DNA of 64,000 nt from Moringa oleifera (Eukaryota; Streptophyta; Magnoliopsida; Brassicales; Moringaceae): the NCBI GenBank assembly GCA_021397835.1, contig JAJFZO010000028.1:2090001-2154000 (forward strand). Direction: 5' to 3'. The notes below the pieces were generated by a model. That model saw only the letters and a list, made by a program, of their open reading frames with translations, did no database searches and was not told where the DNA came from. Position numbers and translations under genes: made by a program. Of this stretch, positions 27,056-38,879 are shown piece after piece; position 1 is the stretch's first letter, and every line of letters begins with the position of its first letter.

Positions 27056-27119
27056 GAAACTTTACGGTATTCTAAAACATAACACTTTGATCGCAAGTAT
27101 AAGCCCTATCTTTATAAAC

Positions 27120-27425
27120 CTTTACTAAAGGAATTTTACATTTGTCAGTATATATAATAGGTATTTACTAATAGATTTCTTATTCATCAACATATATTCA
27201 AAGCTTTTACTAACAAATATACCATCCATCATATTCAAGATTTTACTTAGTAGCAGATTTTTCTCTCACTATATGTAAATGTTTTAGTGATAGATTCTTT
27301 GCTTACTACTATATACAAGATCTTTATTGACAAACACTTTTTCAGTCAATATATATATACATAATTTGTTTTATTAATGAACAAAATATCCATCAATATA
27401 TGTCTTTTACTATATGTATTTTTTT
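27120..27425. repeat. Left subterminal repeats of the 27-33 kb CACTA element
   Basis: Six to eight short motifs alternate between 'gtcagtatat/catcaacatat' and 'tttagtgatagatt/tttactaa(t/c)aga'. They are the same kind as those at 3146-3700 and 32,700-33,353. Confidence 0.8.
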
Positions 27426-28085
27426 TCTAAATTTTTCCTTTCATAATTTACATTTAATTTTATTTTTAAATTATAATATTTTTAAGTTTTATTTTTAAAA
27501 TTAATTGCAACCGCTTTAATAATGTCAATTATATTACATACAAACATTAATACAATATTCCACTTGTACAAATGATTAATTATAATAACATAATAAGGTC
27601 ACTAATATAGTAATGGCAAGCTACTCACAAAGTTACTTAGAAAATTACAAACATGAAAATAAGCCCCCAATATTCTTCACCAAAACTCTTCATCAATGGC
27701 CTTAGTTTGTAGAAACAACCCACTTATATCTCAACTACTCTTGCCCCAGTTCTTTTCTTCATTGGCTCACTTTTGTCCTCTAAATACAAAAATAATTAAC
27801 AACTTTGGTTTCATATCCAATGGATCGTACAAACTCAAAAAATTAATCATATCTAACTAAGATTGGCAACTATTGGGTGACACTACATGGGTAAAAATAA
27901 ACGTAAAAAAAATAGCAATGAAAATTCAATTCATAACTTGAATAAAAACACCTAAGGTTCAAATGTACTCTCTAACTTCAATTACCCAAGAAAAAAGTTA
28001 ATATCTGCAAATGCAAAATACTGCTGCTAGGTTTGATATCAGTTATCAGTGCTAAACAATAATTAGAAAAAGCAAAAGAGTGACA

Positions 28086-28208
28086 CACTTGAATATCAGG
28101 TGCTGGAGCAAGGAATTGGCTTTGAATCATTTCTTTAGATGTGAACCCAGTACCACCTTCCCATCCTTCAGGTGGCTGCCCCACAAGATATTTGAAGAAC
28201 ATGGACAT
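28086..28208 (-). pseudogene. Captured exon like NADH-cytochrome b5 reductase 1
   Basis: Cytochrome b5 reductases pass electrons from NADH through FAD to cytochrome b5 on the ER or mitochondrial surface. The minus-strand frame contains GQPPEGWEGGTGFTSKEMIQ followed by FLAPAPDIQ. This matches the part of plant CBR1 proteins just before the conserved C-terminal CGPPP motif (family pattern QPPE.W.GGVGFVSKEMIQ...PAP..DIQ). The frame then meets GT, a plausible splice donor right after DIQ, and the CGPPP exon was not found nearby. Only about 40 codons remain, so this is a fragment with no enzymatic potential. It sits inside the CACTA element, on the same strand as the other captured exon. Confidence 0.75.
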
Positions 28209-28299
28209 ACATTAGAAATTCAAGGTCTAATAGTCCATGTTCAATGTATGCTTTGCTTCTGACCAGCTTTGTAACCGTACACATAGACAGGTTCTAAGT

Positions 28300-31200
28300 G
28301 TGGGTGCATAGTTGCTGTAAAGTAGTGTATAATCAATGCTCTCAATGATTGATTATTATAGTAATAATGTAAATCGAAGAATGAATGTTGTCTACACTAT
28401 AAAGTTGAGGACTTCCACTTCCCAAGTTTTACGTATGATAAAATGTATTGCAATATGATAAGCATGGATCATAATACAACCTCTAACAATCAGTGATTAA
28501 GAGTTTCTATTGCAATATGCAAAGGCGTTGAGCTTGTTTTTTGAGCCAGCAAAGAGAACAATCTAGAATTGTTTAACAAATCGTTATGACTGTTAACATA
28601 ACCAAAATAAAGTTATTTAGTTTAAAGTTTGTAGGCCATCCCCCTTCTGACTTTCACATCTTTTCTAAAAGCTTCTTTATGCTTTCATATTTAAACCCTC
28701 CAAAAAATAATATAGTACAAGGGTTATAATTAAATAATGTGAAATGTTTTGAAAAATGCAACTTAAATGGAGAATAAAAGTTTCAAAGAAAGAGAATGGA
28801 TAAATTAAGGTCAAGCACTAAATGGTAGGCAAATAACTGATACAGAACACAGTAAACACTGAAACGATTAGGAAACTACTACCAAGATAATCCAATTCTT
28901 CCTGAAAAAATATGACAGCAAAAAGTCAATACACTACCATCAACCAATAGTCTTATCAATTTTTTAATAAGTTAGACTATTAAACATGTCTGTTCTTTTA
29001 ATCTATCAATAGAAATAAAGCAACCATCCACGTAATGAACACATTCAACAACAAATTCAAGTAACATGTGACATGAAGCAGGATTATTATCAAGACTAGA
29101 TTTTGCATGTCAAAAATACCAAAAATCAGGAGAATTTATTACTGCATGCAATCTCTCATGCAGATAGCACCTAAAACTAAACTTTTGCTTTCTTTTCCAA
29201 AACAAATACAAAAGGTACTGTTTTTTTATTTCTAATTTTAACAAAAAATGTACCTAAAAAAGATATTATCAACTTTCCTATTTATGAATTTAAACTTGAT
29301 TGTGATTATATTTGCCCACAAATATATTTGAGTAATATATTAAGTCAAGCTAGTAAGAATTTAAGAAACGCTAGACATGAAAATAAACTCAAGAGACTTG
29401 CTTCAGGCAAGCCTTGAGGCACTAAGGAAAGGTAATCTACATCTTAACTCCTTTTGCAAGTAAACATAAGGTATAAAATTCTTAGGATCTGGAAAGAAAT
29501 GCATTTCTGAGAAATGATATCAATATAATGATAAAAGGACATTTTATATGAATTGTATCTCTCTATCTAGTCATCCATACAAATTTAGGTCTTTTAAATT
29601 AGGGTTACTGACTAAATCTTAGACCCCTTAAGAACTTTAAAACAAGTATAGGCCCCAGTTTTCTAACATACCTTAAAACTCACCTTTATAGCTTCTTATG
29701 GATGATTAATTTACCAGTGACTAACCATTTTTTTGTTAATAAAATATAACTAATTTTTCTAATTTTTTTAATAATAGCATCCAAATGCGTCCTTATTTGT
29801 CACAGAAATTAATAGAAAAAATAAGATTTGTGAGACTATTTACCATTTTCAGCCCCTGAGAAATTCGTGACTGAATATTAGAAAGCTAATAATTGCCACA
29901 ACAGTCACATGTTTAACATCATCGGAAAAAAACAAGCTTCAATGCTACACAAAAAAAAAACCATATTTGAAATATATGTTCTTTTCAGGTTACATATCTA
30001 GGAAATTTGCATTTTCATTTCCAGTGAATTTACAACTAGGTTGGGCTGCAGTATCCTTCCAAACCAAAAGGTATCGTCAACAAAATATTGGAACTTCACA
30101 ATTAAGGTAAATACAATATTCCATAATATAGCAGAAAACTTAGATTTTAATTTAAATTAACATGCTTGCAAGGATAAAACAAAACTTCAAATGGTCTCAA
30201 GTGTAGAAAAAAGAAGGCTTGTAGTAGATTGACAAGCAATGTTAGATTATAGTCATTTCATGAACAGAGATTACAAATTTCAAACTTTCAACTCTAAGAA
30301 AAGATATATATTATTTCTCATCTTGGTTTAATTAAATAGTTCAATATAAAGGGAGCAAGGATTAACCTAATCACAAAATCACTGGGAGACTACCAAGTTC
30401 TTCATTCAAATCCTTGCACAACCTGGCTATAGTGATCCATCCTTGAGATCTGGAAAGTGCTTTCTAATCTATGAGTAAAATCTTTCACCACCACGTTGAG
30501 TTTCTCAAGAGGTGTCATAAATCTTTCTCTTTGTTATAATAGTATTAGTTTTGTCAGCTTTACAAAATATTGCAAAGAAACGAATCAATACCTAGTATTT
30601 TGAAAATTTACAAAACAAAATAAGGAAAGTAAACAATCAGGAAGAAAAATAAGGCCACCAGAATAGGTACTCAATAAAACATGATTGCTTGAGGAAGAAG
30701 CATTCTTAGGGTCTTCCTCCACCCTTACCTTCACCATATATTCCTTTTAAGAGTTAACAAGTATTTTCAAATGCTTGCTGTCCATTTTATAAATGGAACA
30801 ATATGTATTGTAACATAGGTAAACAGCTTTGTCTAATTCAAGGTGTCATGTACATTGCCATAATACACCATCTCTACTTGTACTATGTATTTAGACATTC
30901 AAACTTTGGTAAAAATAGGACTTGTTACTGTAAAATTAATGTCTATTTTATATAATCACCGAGTTATAACCTTTTCACCCAACTCCTCAACATATAAGAA
31001 CATCAAAGTCAATGTAATTGCCTAGAAACTCTACCCATGGAAAATAATCACTCTAGTTTTTTATTTTTATGGCAAAGTGCTTCTATTAGTAAACACAATC
31101 ATGACAAGACTTGTGGTACTTTAACGTGTACAATCACTTAAGATACAACATGAACTTTGCTTACCATGGCACCGTGTGTTTGACACGTTGGTTGTAGACC

Positions 31201-31700
31201 CAAACATGACCACGCAACTTGATTTCTTTAATTATCTATAAGAATCATCACTTTAGATCATATTTGCTCTCCAGCCATTTATCTATAAGAATTGAACCTG
31301 AACTTTAGCGCATATTATTCTTACTAACTTAAGGAATAGTGGAGTCAAAACTCAGAGTAGTTGTAATCTTTTGCCATTTAATGAAATCCAGAAGTTTAGC
31401 ATTACAAGGATGAGTTCTTAATATTGTTTAGCTTGTCTATGCACTATTATGCATCAAGGTTTCAAAATCAAAGCTAACTAGTGACTATAGATATCAAATA
31501 CTCGAGAATCAGAATGTACCTAAAAAGAAAAACTGATGACTATAGGCATTAATTATGTTATTTTATGATCAAAATATCCTCTTTGCTTCAATTAAAAAAA
31601 GAATGAAAAGCCTTCCAAAATATACTGTAAGTATGTAGACACTCAACTTTTATAGAGAACCCCATACTTTAGACACTTGCATAGAAAACATGACAGAGCT
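28300..31700. other. CACTA interior without further identified genes
   Basis: Probably introns and flanking DNA of captured genes. Two minus-strand snippets have protein-like composition: about 30,395-30,520 (FTHRLESTFQISRMDHYSQ) and about 30,670-30,745 (VKVRVEEDPKNASSSS). I could not assign either. Confidence 0.35.
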
Positions 31701-31780
31701 CTAATTGAATTTCAAAGCCCTAACACCATAGTTAACTAAGCACAATAATTAGATCAAGGGGTTAATGACAATTTCGATAC

Positions 31781-31935
31781 CTGTGAGGAAGGGTGATTGC
31801 AAAGCTAGTCCAACCAAGGACGTCACCTTCCCATTTGAGGATGCAGCCACCGACGACACCTGTATAGGGCCCTCTGCCAATAGGATCAAACTCAAGACTC
31901 TTGCCTACTATAGCTCTTTCCAGCCATTTTATCTA
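31781..31935 (-). pseudogene. Captured exon like strictosidine synthase-like protein
   Basis: Strictosidine synthase-like (SSL) proteins are six-bladed beta-propellers found throughout plants. The minus-strand frame reads GKSLEFDPIGRGPYTGVV, then ILKWEGDVLGWTSFAIT, ending LPHR at an AG|GT donor (boundary near 31,781). This fits the N-terminal family pattern (PES.AFD..G.GPYTGVSDGRILKW...GW..FA.TSPNR), where the first exon commonly ends at the SPNR-like site. The upstream edge may be an acceptor near 31,935. A short copy of this exon edge ('ccagccatttatctataag') also occurs at 31,275. Only about 50 codons are present. Confidence 0.75.
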
Positions 31936-32699
31936 TAAGGGCTAAATAAAGATAATCAGAAAATAAGTGAAAGAGTGGCACATAGAACAGAGAATGAGAG
32001 TAGTCATGTTTATTTCATGCTATTCTCTTCAAGTTATAAATGATTAAAATATCAAATATATGATAATTTGTAACAGTTATATTGTATGTAAGTGTGTAAA
32101 AATGGCTTTGGCTGTTTAATTTATGAGAAAGAAAAAATATTCTTGATTATCCTTGAGATTCAATTAATGTTTTTCTATGATTTATTTTATCAATTTTTTA
32201 GATCCAATTAATGTTTTTTTATATCTAAAAGTTCGAAGGTCGCCTTTGGGTAAAGATTTTATTTGAAAGAAAAAAAGTAAAAAATTATAACACTACATAA
32301 AGAGTCTTTTAAATATAATGGGACAAACATTAATTGATAATTCATTAGAATAATACAAAAATCAACAAATTATTTATCATAAGTTAATTAAAATATATAA
32401 TTAATTATTTAATAAGTTACAATTAATTATTGCACATGACAATATCTATGATATGCCTGTTAAAATGTAAGCGGAGCTCCTTAGTCCTTTTAACAAATGT
32501 ATTTCCTAAATATTAAAAATAAATTAAAGTTAATTTTTATTTTAAATCTTAAATTATTTTTTAGATTAATTGTATATATAATGACTTAATTTTGGATTAT
32601 ATTTTTTATTTTTATAAAGATTATTTGAATTAAAATTTTTACACAATAAATTTAAACTTAATTTTTTTAATATTTAGAAAACATAAAAATATTAAACAT

Positions 32700-33353
32700 T
32701 TGCTCTGACAAACAAGAACATCCGTCAATATATGTCAAATATTTAGTGATAGTTACAAACAATTTGTTAGTATATGTTAGATTTTCAATGACACATAAAA
32801 ATATTAGTTAGTATAAATAGATATTTACTAACAAGAAAATATGTCAGTATAGCTGAAATATCTATATCAAAAAAAATATTCATTAATATATATTGATGGA
32901 CACTCATCATTAAATACTAGTGATTTATTGGTAGACAACAACATTTATCAATACAAGTAAACACTTACTGACGAACAACATGAGACAATCACTACGTTTT
33001 ATATATTTAGTGACATACAAAGCTATCCATTAGTATAGATAAGATATTTATCGATAGAAATAAAATCCATCACTAGAAGTAACACTTTCGCTAATGGACA
33101 CGTAACAACCATCAATATATTTATGAAATTAATGACATAAAAAGTCGTCTCTTAGTATACACTACATATTTATTCATAGATTGTAAAAATAGTCACTATA
33201 TGTATGACATGTATTGATTGATTTTTTTCATCAGTAATAGTTATATATTTAGTGATGGATTGAAAAATGCGTCATTATCTATATACATGTACTGATAGAT
33301 TTTGACCATCAGCAAAAAAATGGGATCAATAAATAATAATTTTTTTTGTAATG
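32700..33353. repeat. Right subterminal repeats and terminus of the CACTA element
   Basis: A dozen or more short motifs ('tagtgata', 'tcaatatatgt', 'ttactgacgaac', 'gtcattatctatata') occur in both orientations up to the T-rich terminus ending ...TTTTTTTGTAATG. They are binding-site-like arrays typical of CACTA ends. Confidence 0.85.
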
Positions 33354-33385
33354 TTATTTGAGGCATGGGTATTACATGATTCAAA

Positions 33386-33520
33386 ATATCATTCGAATAA
33401 ATTTTTTAGTAAAGAATTTTACATTACAACATATGATTCAATAGGGATAAAATTTATATTTTTCATGATGTCTTCAATCTTATAACTACACTTAATAGGA
33501 TGTCTAGTTCTGTTTAAACT
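33386..33520 (+). repeat. Dispersed repeat, copy 1, right part
   Basis: Matches about 48,010-48,130: 'gaattttacattacaacat', 'atgatgtcttcaatctta' and 'taactacacttaatagg' have close counterparts in order. It completes copy 1 of the repeat split by the CACTA insertion. Confidence 0.85.
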
Positions 33521-34100
33521 TTGATTAATGATTGATAAATAATGTTAACAAAAATTTAGAACTTACAAAGATAAATTTTTTCATTGAGATATTTTTACAA
33601 ATAGTTAGCATTATACATCCCAAGCTAATTAGCATATAAAATTTCTATAATTTCTTGTCACATTACAACATCTTTCCTTTTAATCCAACATCTTATAATA
33701 TCTAGGAAAATGATGTTTCATTTTGTGTGTAACTTCATATTTCGTTAACGTTTGTTCCTTGTGTGGTACTATAGCTATCGTATGTTGTTTTGCATTGTAG
33801 CATGCTATTCTGATTTATCTTGTGTTTTTTAATTTTTTGTATGTCAATAAGTATGTATCAAATCTAATGATACTGGGATCATGCCTTATTTTATTAAGAT
33901 CGTAACCTAGTATATTGCAATCATGTTTTAATGTACTGTGATTTTATCTTAAAATACTATTGTCATGTCTTTGTTGCATACTATGACTTAATATACATTA
34001 TTGTCTTTCCCTTTTTATTATCAAATTATGTCCTATATATTTGTTGTCAAACTTTATTCAATAGAATTACGTCTTAATTAGTATGTATTTTATATACTCT

Positions 34101-34520
34101 CACCACAACAAAATATGCTTTTGCTCGTAGTTTCAAAAAGTATTTATTCACCATTTTAAAACGATGAACTATATCAATGTGCACAAAAGGGATTGCAATC
34201 GTTTCTAATTTTTGAATTATGAATAAAATAGATAATAGTTCATAATTTGTTAAAACTTATTCATAATTCTAAAACTGTGCATAAAAATGAGTATAGTTCA
34301 TAGTTACTTTTTACGTCTTTGTTCATAGTTACAGAATTATAAACTATTTTACTTTAATTTAAAAATTACTTTTTTAATTTTTTAAAATTATTTTTATAAG
34401 TCTTTATCCACATTAAATTAAAAATTATGGGTCAAAAAGTAATTATAAATTTTAAAATTTTAAATTATTTTTATAACCCTTTATCCACAGTTCTCATAAA
34501 ATTGTGGATAAAAGGTAATT
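34101..34520 (+). mobile_element. CACTA-like terminus with subterminal repeats
   Basis: The end reads CACCACAACAAAATATGC, one substitution from a common CACTA start (CACTACAACAAAA). Downstream, 'gttcatagtta', 'gtgcataaaa', 'ctttatccaca' and 'tgtggataaaagg' recur in both orientations. The tandem repeats at 34,965-35,225 may continue it, as minisatellite DNA also follows the terminus in the element at 51,988. No second end was seen, and the Ty3/gypsy debris starting near 35.4 kb probably truncates or splits it. Confidence 0.55.
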
Positions 34521-34964
34521 TATTATTTATTATTTTAAATTATTATTTTATTTATTTTAAAACTAATAAATTAATGTAATGAAAAATATGAATTTGAAAT
34601 GATAAATATTTAAAAATTTAAGTTTTAGTGTTTACTAATTAAAATATTTAATTATTATTTAATTTTTAATTAATCTAAAATTTTAATTAATTATTATTTC
34701 TTTTTGCAAAACCAAAGCTTTTTCTTATACGTTCACATTGTTCTCTTTATATTTGCAAATATCCACAAATGTCTCATACAATAAGTAAAATAAACTAACA
34801 TACCAAATTTTTTCATAGTACACTTTTTATCAACACATCTAATACACTAATTCTTATTCATATTATACATTTTATCGACATACCAATTCCATCAACACAC
34901 TTGTAACATCTCAAACTTCCTTGTAAAAGGTGCATGACAATATATACTATGACAATTATTTCAA

Positions 34965-35225
34965 TACTACTAAAACACTTCACTAAAATCTGTCATGTTA
35001 CCACCACTTTTTCCATCAAAATACACTTCAATAATACAACATACTTCAATACAATCTAATACACCACCACCATTTCTTCCATCACAATACAATTCAATGC
35101 AATCGAACACATTTTTGTGCAATGTAACACCATTATCACTTCTTTCACAATACATTTTAATACAATCTAATACACTTTCATCACTTCTTTCATCATAATA
35201 CACTTCAACATAGCACATCTTCTTC
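34965..35225. repeat. Imperfect tandem repeat (about 60-70 bp units)
   Basis: Three to four units carry 'accaccacttt/ttcttccatca', 'caatacacttcaa', 'caatctaatacac' and 'cacttctttca'. Open frames on both strands here are produced by the repeat and are not genes. Confidence 0.7.
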
Positions 35226-35683
35226 ACTCTCAATTTTTAAACTATAATGAATTATAATTTCCATTCATCCAGTTATGTCTAAAACACATGGAGGAAATCA
35301 ACTTATGACTTAAGACTACTTTTAAAATACAAGTATTATGTCATGCCACATCAACCCTTATTACATATCAATAAAAACACCAATTATACCGTGCCACATC
35401 AATAGTGTTGCCTTTAAAGATCTACCTTTCCCAATAGCTTTTCCCTATGGTTAAATCTTCTTTAATAGATTTTCTTTCATTCTTTCGAGTTTTCTTCATA
35501 GTCTTCCTCGTCACTCTACTTCAAAAAAAAATTTTGCTCTCTCTAATCCCTACATACTCTTTTAAGGCAAGTCGTCCTTTTCTTCCCATAAAGTCTTCTC
35601 TCTATAGGTAAATTTCATATTATTTTTACTCTCTCTTTTCTTTTTTTTTATGTACTAGCTAGTATGGAATTTATAAGTCCTCA

Positions 35684-36040
35684 ATGATTCCTACTAGGGA
35701 CTTGGCTAGGATTAGAAAAACATATAAGATCCCTATCTTGGTAGGTATGCTGATACGTACTCTCAATGAGAGACTGTGGTCTAAAAAGCCAAGTGCCCTG
35801 TATATGTTTGAGGAATGTCTCAAAAGAGACTTGAGATTTCCTTTAAGCACACTATTTAGAGTGATATGTGAGAATTACATGCTTTCCCTTTCTCATCTAA
35901 TCCTTAACTCTTTGGGAATCCTTATTGTTTTCTTTGCTAAATGCTTAGATTTAGGAATCATACATTTATTTGTGGCTTCCATTGAATATGTTCTTTTGTT
36001 AGACTATATAACAACTTTTCTCGTTCATAATCTGTACTAG
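35684..36040 (+). pseudogene. Ty3/gypsy-associated PF04195-type protein, N-terminal part
   Basis: The frame reads RDLARIRKTYKIP, then TLNERLWSKKPS, LRFPLSTLFRVICENYMLS and LIVFFAKCLDLGI. This is the conserved N-terminal part of proteins labelled 'putative gypsy-type transposon' (PF04195), encoded by plant Ty3/gypsy elements. The family continues for several hundred residues, but here the similarity stops near 36,000-36,030, where minus-strand DUF7745-like sequence begins. The likely remainder of such a protein, including the coiled-coil tail, appears at 42.4-43.4 kb. A pyrimidine-rich leader (35,440-35,660) precedes the start. Confidence 0.75.
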
Positions 36041-36560
36041 GTTTCCACACTTTATTTGAGATCTTTAGCAGGGTGATGAAAATCTCTTAAATATCTTCTC
36101 ACTTTTGGAAAGTGGCTCTTTAATTAGTTGTATAAAGTGATATTCCTCCTAGTAGGTATCTTTTATCAATTTTTCTACAATACCCAAGTGATCTAAGAGT
36201 TTTTTCCAAAATTGTTAAGAATGGATTAACTCCATGGAAGACAATAGCCAGAAAATCCATGACTATTAATTCTATCTTTCCATGTATTTTTGGACATATC
36301 AAAAGTCCATTAATTGCCAAGGTTATTACTCTTTTTCTAGATTCTTTACTTAAGTGTTTCCTGATAAGTTTAATAAGAATTCTTGAGTCACAAAATTGAT
36401 CCTTGTTTGTAACTAATAGCTTTTTTGACTTTGATTCTTGATACCCTAGTAAGATTGCTAATTATTGTCAACAGGTACCTTTTTTTTCATTCTTATATAA
36501 AGCTTGAAAAGTTTTGGAAGGCTAATCTCGAATAAGGCAATATACTCTTCGAAAGTCAAC
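36031..36560 (-). pseudogene. Tat/Ogre-type N-terminal domain (DUF7745-like), copy A
   Basis: The minus strand gives VITLAINGLLICPKIHGKIE, then VNPFLTILEKTLRSLGYCRK and YLLGGISL. This corresponds to the DUF7745 domain preceding gag in plant Tat/Ogre-type retrotransposon proteins (family pattern TLA.YGL..FP...G.I...V.DFF......NP.PAILAET.RSLN.CR). The same DNA is repeated at 41,922-42,440 with the same words, so this is one half of a 0.5-kb direct duplication. The domain is cut at its C-terminal side, at the junction with the plus-strand PF04195 fragment. Confidence 0.75.
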
Positions 36561-38040
36561 AATAAGTAAAAATCCCTAAAATGAAAATTTTGGTGTAATA
36601 GATCCCAGAATTAATTATTGCCTTGAGTATATATTCTTACATGGAAATTCCCAGAAATCTTCTTATAAACCTAAAGTTTTGACCAAATTTCTCTTTATTG
36701 TTATTCTCTAACATTTCCTATAAAATAGTTAGCTTTGTTAATCTGTTGGTTCTCATTGCTAACTTGACTTTAAAAGGTAATTTTGTCTTTAACATAGACT
36801 TCTCTTTTCATGTGTAAATCTTCATACCAAAATCTTACCTCTTCTATTCCAACTAAGGTCAATGTAATCTCCATATGTTTTAGGAACCAAGTAAGGGTAA
36901 AGGATAAAACAAGATGAATTTTCAACTGATATGTAATCACATTGGATTTATTCAAAGTAAAGAGGCAATCCAACTTCATTTTGAGTGAAATATTTCACCC
37001 GCCCAATCAAAGGAGAAGTATCCTCATGGAAGAACGACTACGCATATCTCTTCTTAAAGGCAAAGATTGAGTATTAGAGCTTATATTATGCACAATGAAA
37101 TGTGTAAGGTTCTCTATCAAAGAAAATGTTAAAGCAGTAAACAACCATGAGAAATATCAGGACATAAGAAACCCTATAGATATATAAATAAAGTAACTCT
37201 TTCTTGGCCTAACTCTCTAAGAAACCAAAGATTTTGGGTTCATCCCTAGTAGAATTGCAAGATGTCACAATCTAAATTTTAGTTAGTGTGAACCCTATCA
37301 GCGTGAAAAATAAACTTAAGAGTTGTCACCAATCGTCTAGGTACGATTTTGACCACCATTAAAATAAGGTTACTGATTTTTTCTCCAATTTTTAAGGAAA
37401 CCAAGTTTAAGAGTCAGTTATGCCTAAGAAAGGATTAGCACCCCTAAAAGTATCCAAAATTAGTATTATAAGTTGCTTATTCATTTCAAAATTAAGTTTT
37501 AAATATATTTTATTCATAAAGAAGCGTATTTTTTCAAAAAGCATTAGAACTACACATTTGTTCCATTTTAAGGCATTTAGAAAACATTTTAAGGAGAAGA
37601 AAGGAATTTCACACTTGTTCCATCCCTCTCCATCTAAATCTAGGATATTTAAAAAGGAATTTTAAAAAAATATATATAAAAAATGGAATGACTACTAATT
37701 TCAAAGTCATAATTTTAGAAAGCCTAATTTTGGAATCATAAATTGTATACACAAATTACATATAACAAATTGCAAAGTTAAGATAATTTTAATAATTGAT
37801 CGATGTTCCATTACTATAGAATCTCATACAATTCGAATTCTATGATAAATAATAAAGAAAACTTACAAAAATGCCAAAGACCATAATAGAGCTCCTTTAA
37901 TCTCTTACTAATTTGCTTTCCAAAAGGCATGTGTATGTCTATTGTATGTGTTAATCTTATGGAAAATGTAAAACCTAGCCTCTACTTACAGTAATTTATT
38001 GGTACAAGTTAGTAAATTGAGAAGAGTAGCTTCCAAGTTT
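36561..38040. other. Ty3/gypsy-related DNA without an assignable gene
   Basis: A minus-strand frame near 36,770-36,979 is probably coincidental. The segment around 37,310-37,470 ('gttgtcaccaatcgtctagg', 'aaaggattagcacccct') resembles a motif I know from many plant LTR retrotransposons, but I cannot place it in a named family. Confidence 0.35.
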
Positions 38041-38049
38041 TCGAGTCCT

Positions 38050-38720
38050 TTCCTCTATAGCTTGAGTGCTTTTAATGTAGGCGATACTCCTAGCATCACC
38101 TACATGGTCGATCAAGACACTATAGCTGCTAACACATGATAAGTGGACTAAGATTCCTTTTTGGTGACAATATTTGAGCTGTTGAGGCTATTGGCGCATC
38201 GCTACCCTAATGGGCACTCCATCCACCTATTTGACCTACCACATCACATGATGAATTTTGCTACTACCACGTGGAACCTTGACACATAGTGGATCTTCAT
38301 TCCTCTTTTTAAATGCAACGTGTATGTTGTTGTAAGAATTTACTGTTGATGATTAGTGATTTCAACTGTTGACATATGGCCAATTCTTATTATTCCTCTA
38401 AATTACTTTGTGGAAGCTACTATAGATTCTACCATTGGTATGTGGCAACCTCAGCTACTACCATGTGGTAGGTCAAAAAATCCTCTCACGAACCTAGTGA
38501 CATGGTAGCCTTAACTATTGTTAATCTAGCCTGTTATAAGGTCTCCTACCAAGAATAGTTGCATGATAGCTTCCGTTGTTGCCATGTAGTGGGTCACCCT
38601 AATGGGACTAATGATGTTGTAGTCTCCACTGCTATTACTTAGCTAGTAGTTAAATCCTATCATGTGATGTGGTAGCTTCATGCATTGTGATGTGGCTAAA
38701 AAGAAAATGACTCTCCTAAA
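38050..38720. repeat. Degenerate repeat array built on 'catgtggtag...gccatgtgg'
   Basis: Words such as 'accatgtggtaggtc', 'gacatggtagcctt', 'gccatgtagtgggtcaccc', 'atgtggtagctt' and 'attgtgatgtgg' recur every 40-90 bp. In texture this is close to the 45-bp repeats at 43,669-43,895, which carry 'gctaccaca' in the opposite sense. Such arrays are common between the coding part and LTR of Tat/Ogre elements. Confidence 0.55.
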
Positions 38721-38879
38721 TGACAACTTTAGTTGCTATTAGGTCAAACAACCCCAAAGCATGGTCTAATGGCTTTTTCGTTCTTATCTTCTTCTCAATG
38801 GCTTGTCTACATTAGCTATTTCATTTTGTCATCTAAAACATTCTCCTTTCTTAGAAATCCTTTCTCTCATTTCGTAAGT

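Larger units (their letters stand above)
27083..33353. mobile_element. Non-autonomous CACTA element carrying host gene fragments
   Basis: The right end reads in reverse complement as CATTACAAAAAAAATT, one base off the CACTA start, and its next 100 bp align with the terminus at 3146. Subterminal motifs ('agtgatag', 'catcaatatat', 'actgacg') fill 32,700-33,353 and again 27,130-27,425. The left end is weaker; CACTTTGATCG at 27,083 lies at about the right distance from the first subterminal motif. Insertion is shown independently: the flanking dispersed repeat is continuous in its other copy at 46.9-48.1 kb. No TNP1 or TNP2 is inside. A 3-bp target duplication is not evident (taa versus tta). Exons resembling two host genes lie inside, both on the minus strand. 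Confidence 0.8.

Noticed and set aside
3146..33353. One 30-kb CACTA element joining the good terminus at 3146 with the inverted one at 33,353
   Set aside because: The dispersed repeat split at 27-33 kb shows that the right terminus belongs to a 6.3-kb insertion. The flanking trinucleotides (aca, tta) do not match either. The termini are of one family but from two copies.
34970..35233. Open frames on both strands (87 and 67 codons)
   Set aside because: They are translations of an imperfect tandem repeat and show repeated words with no family resemblance.
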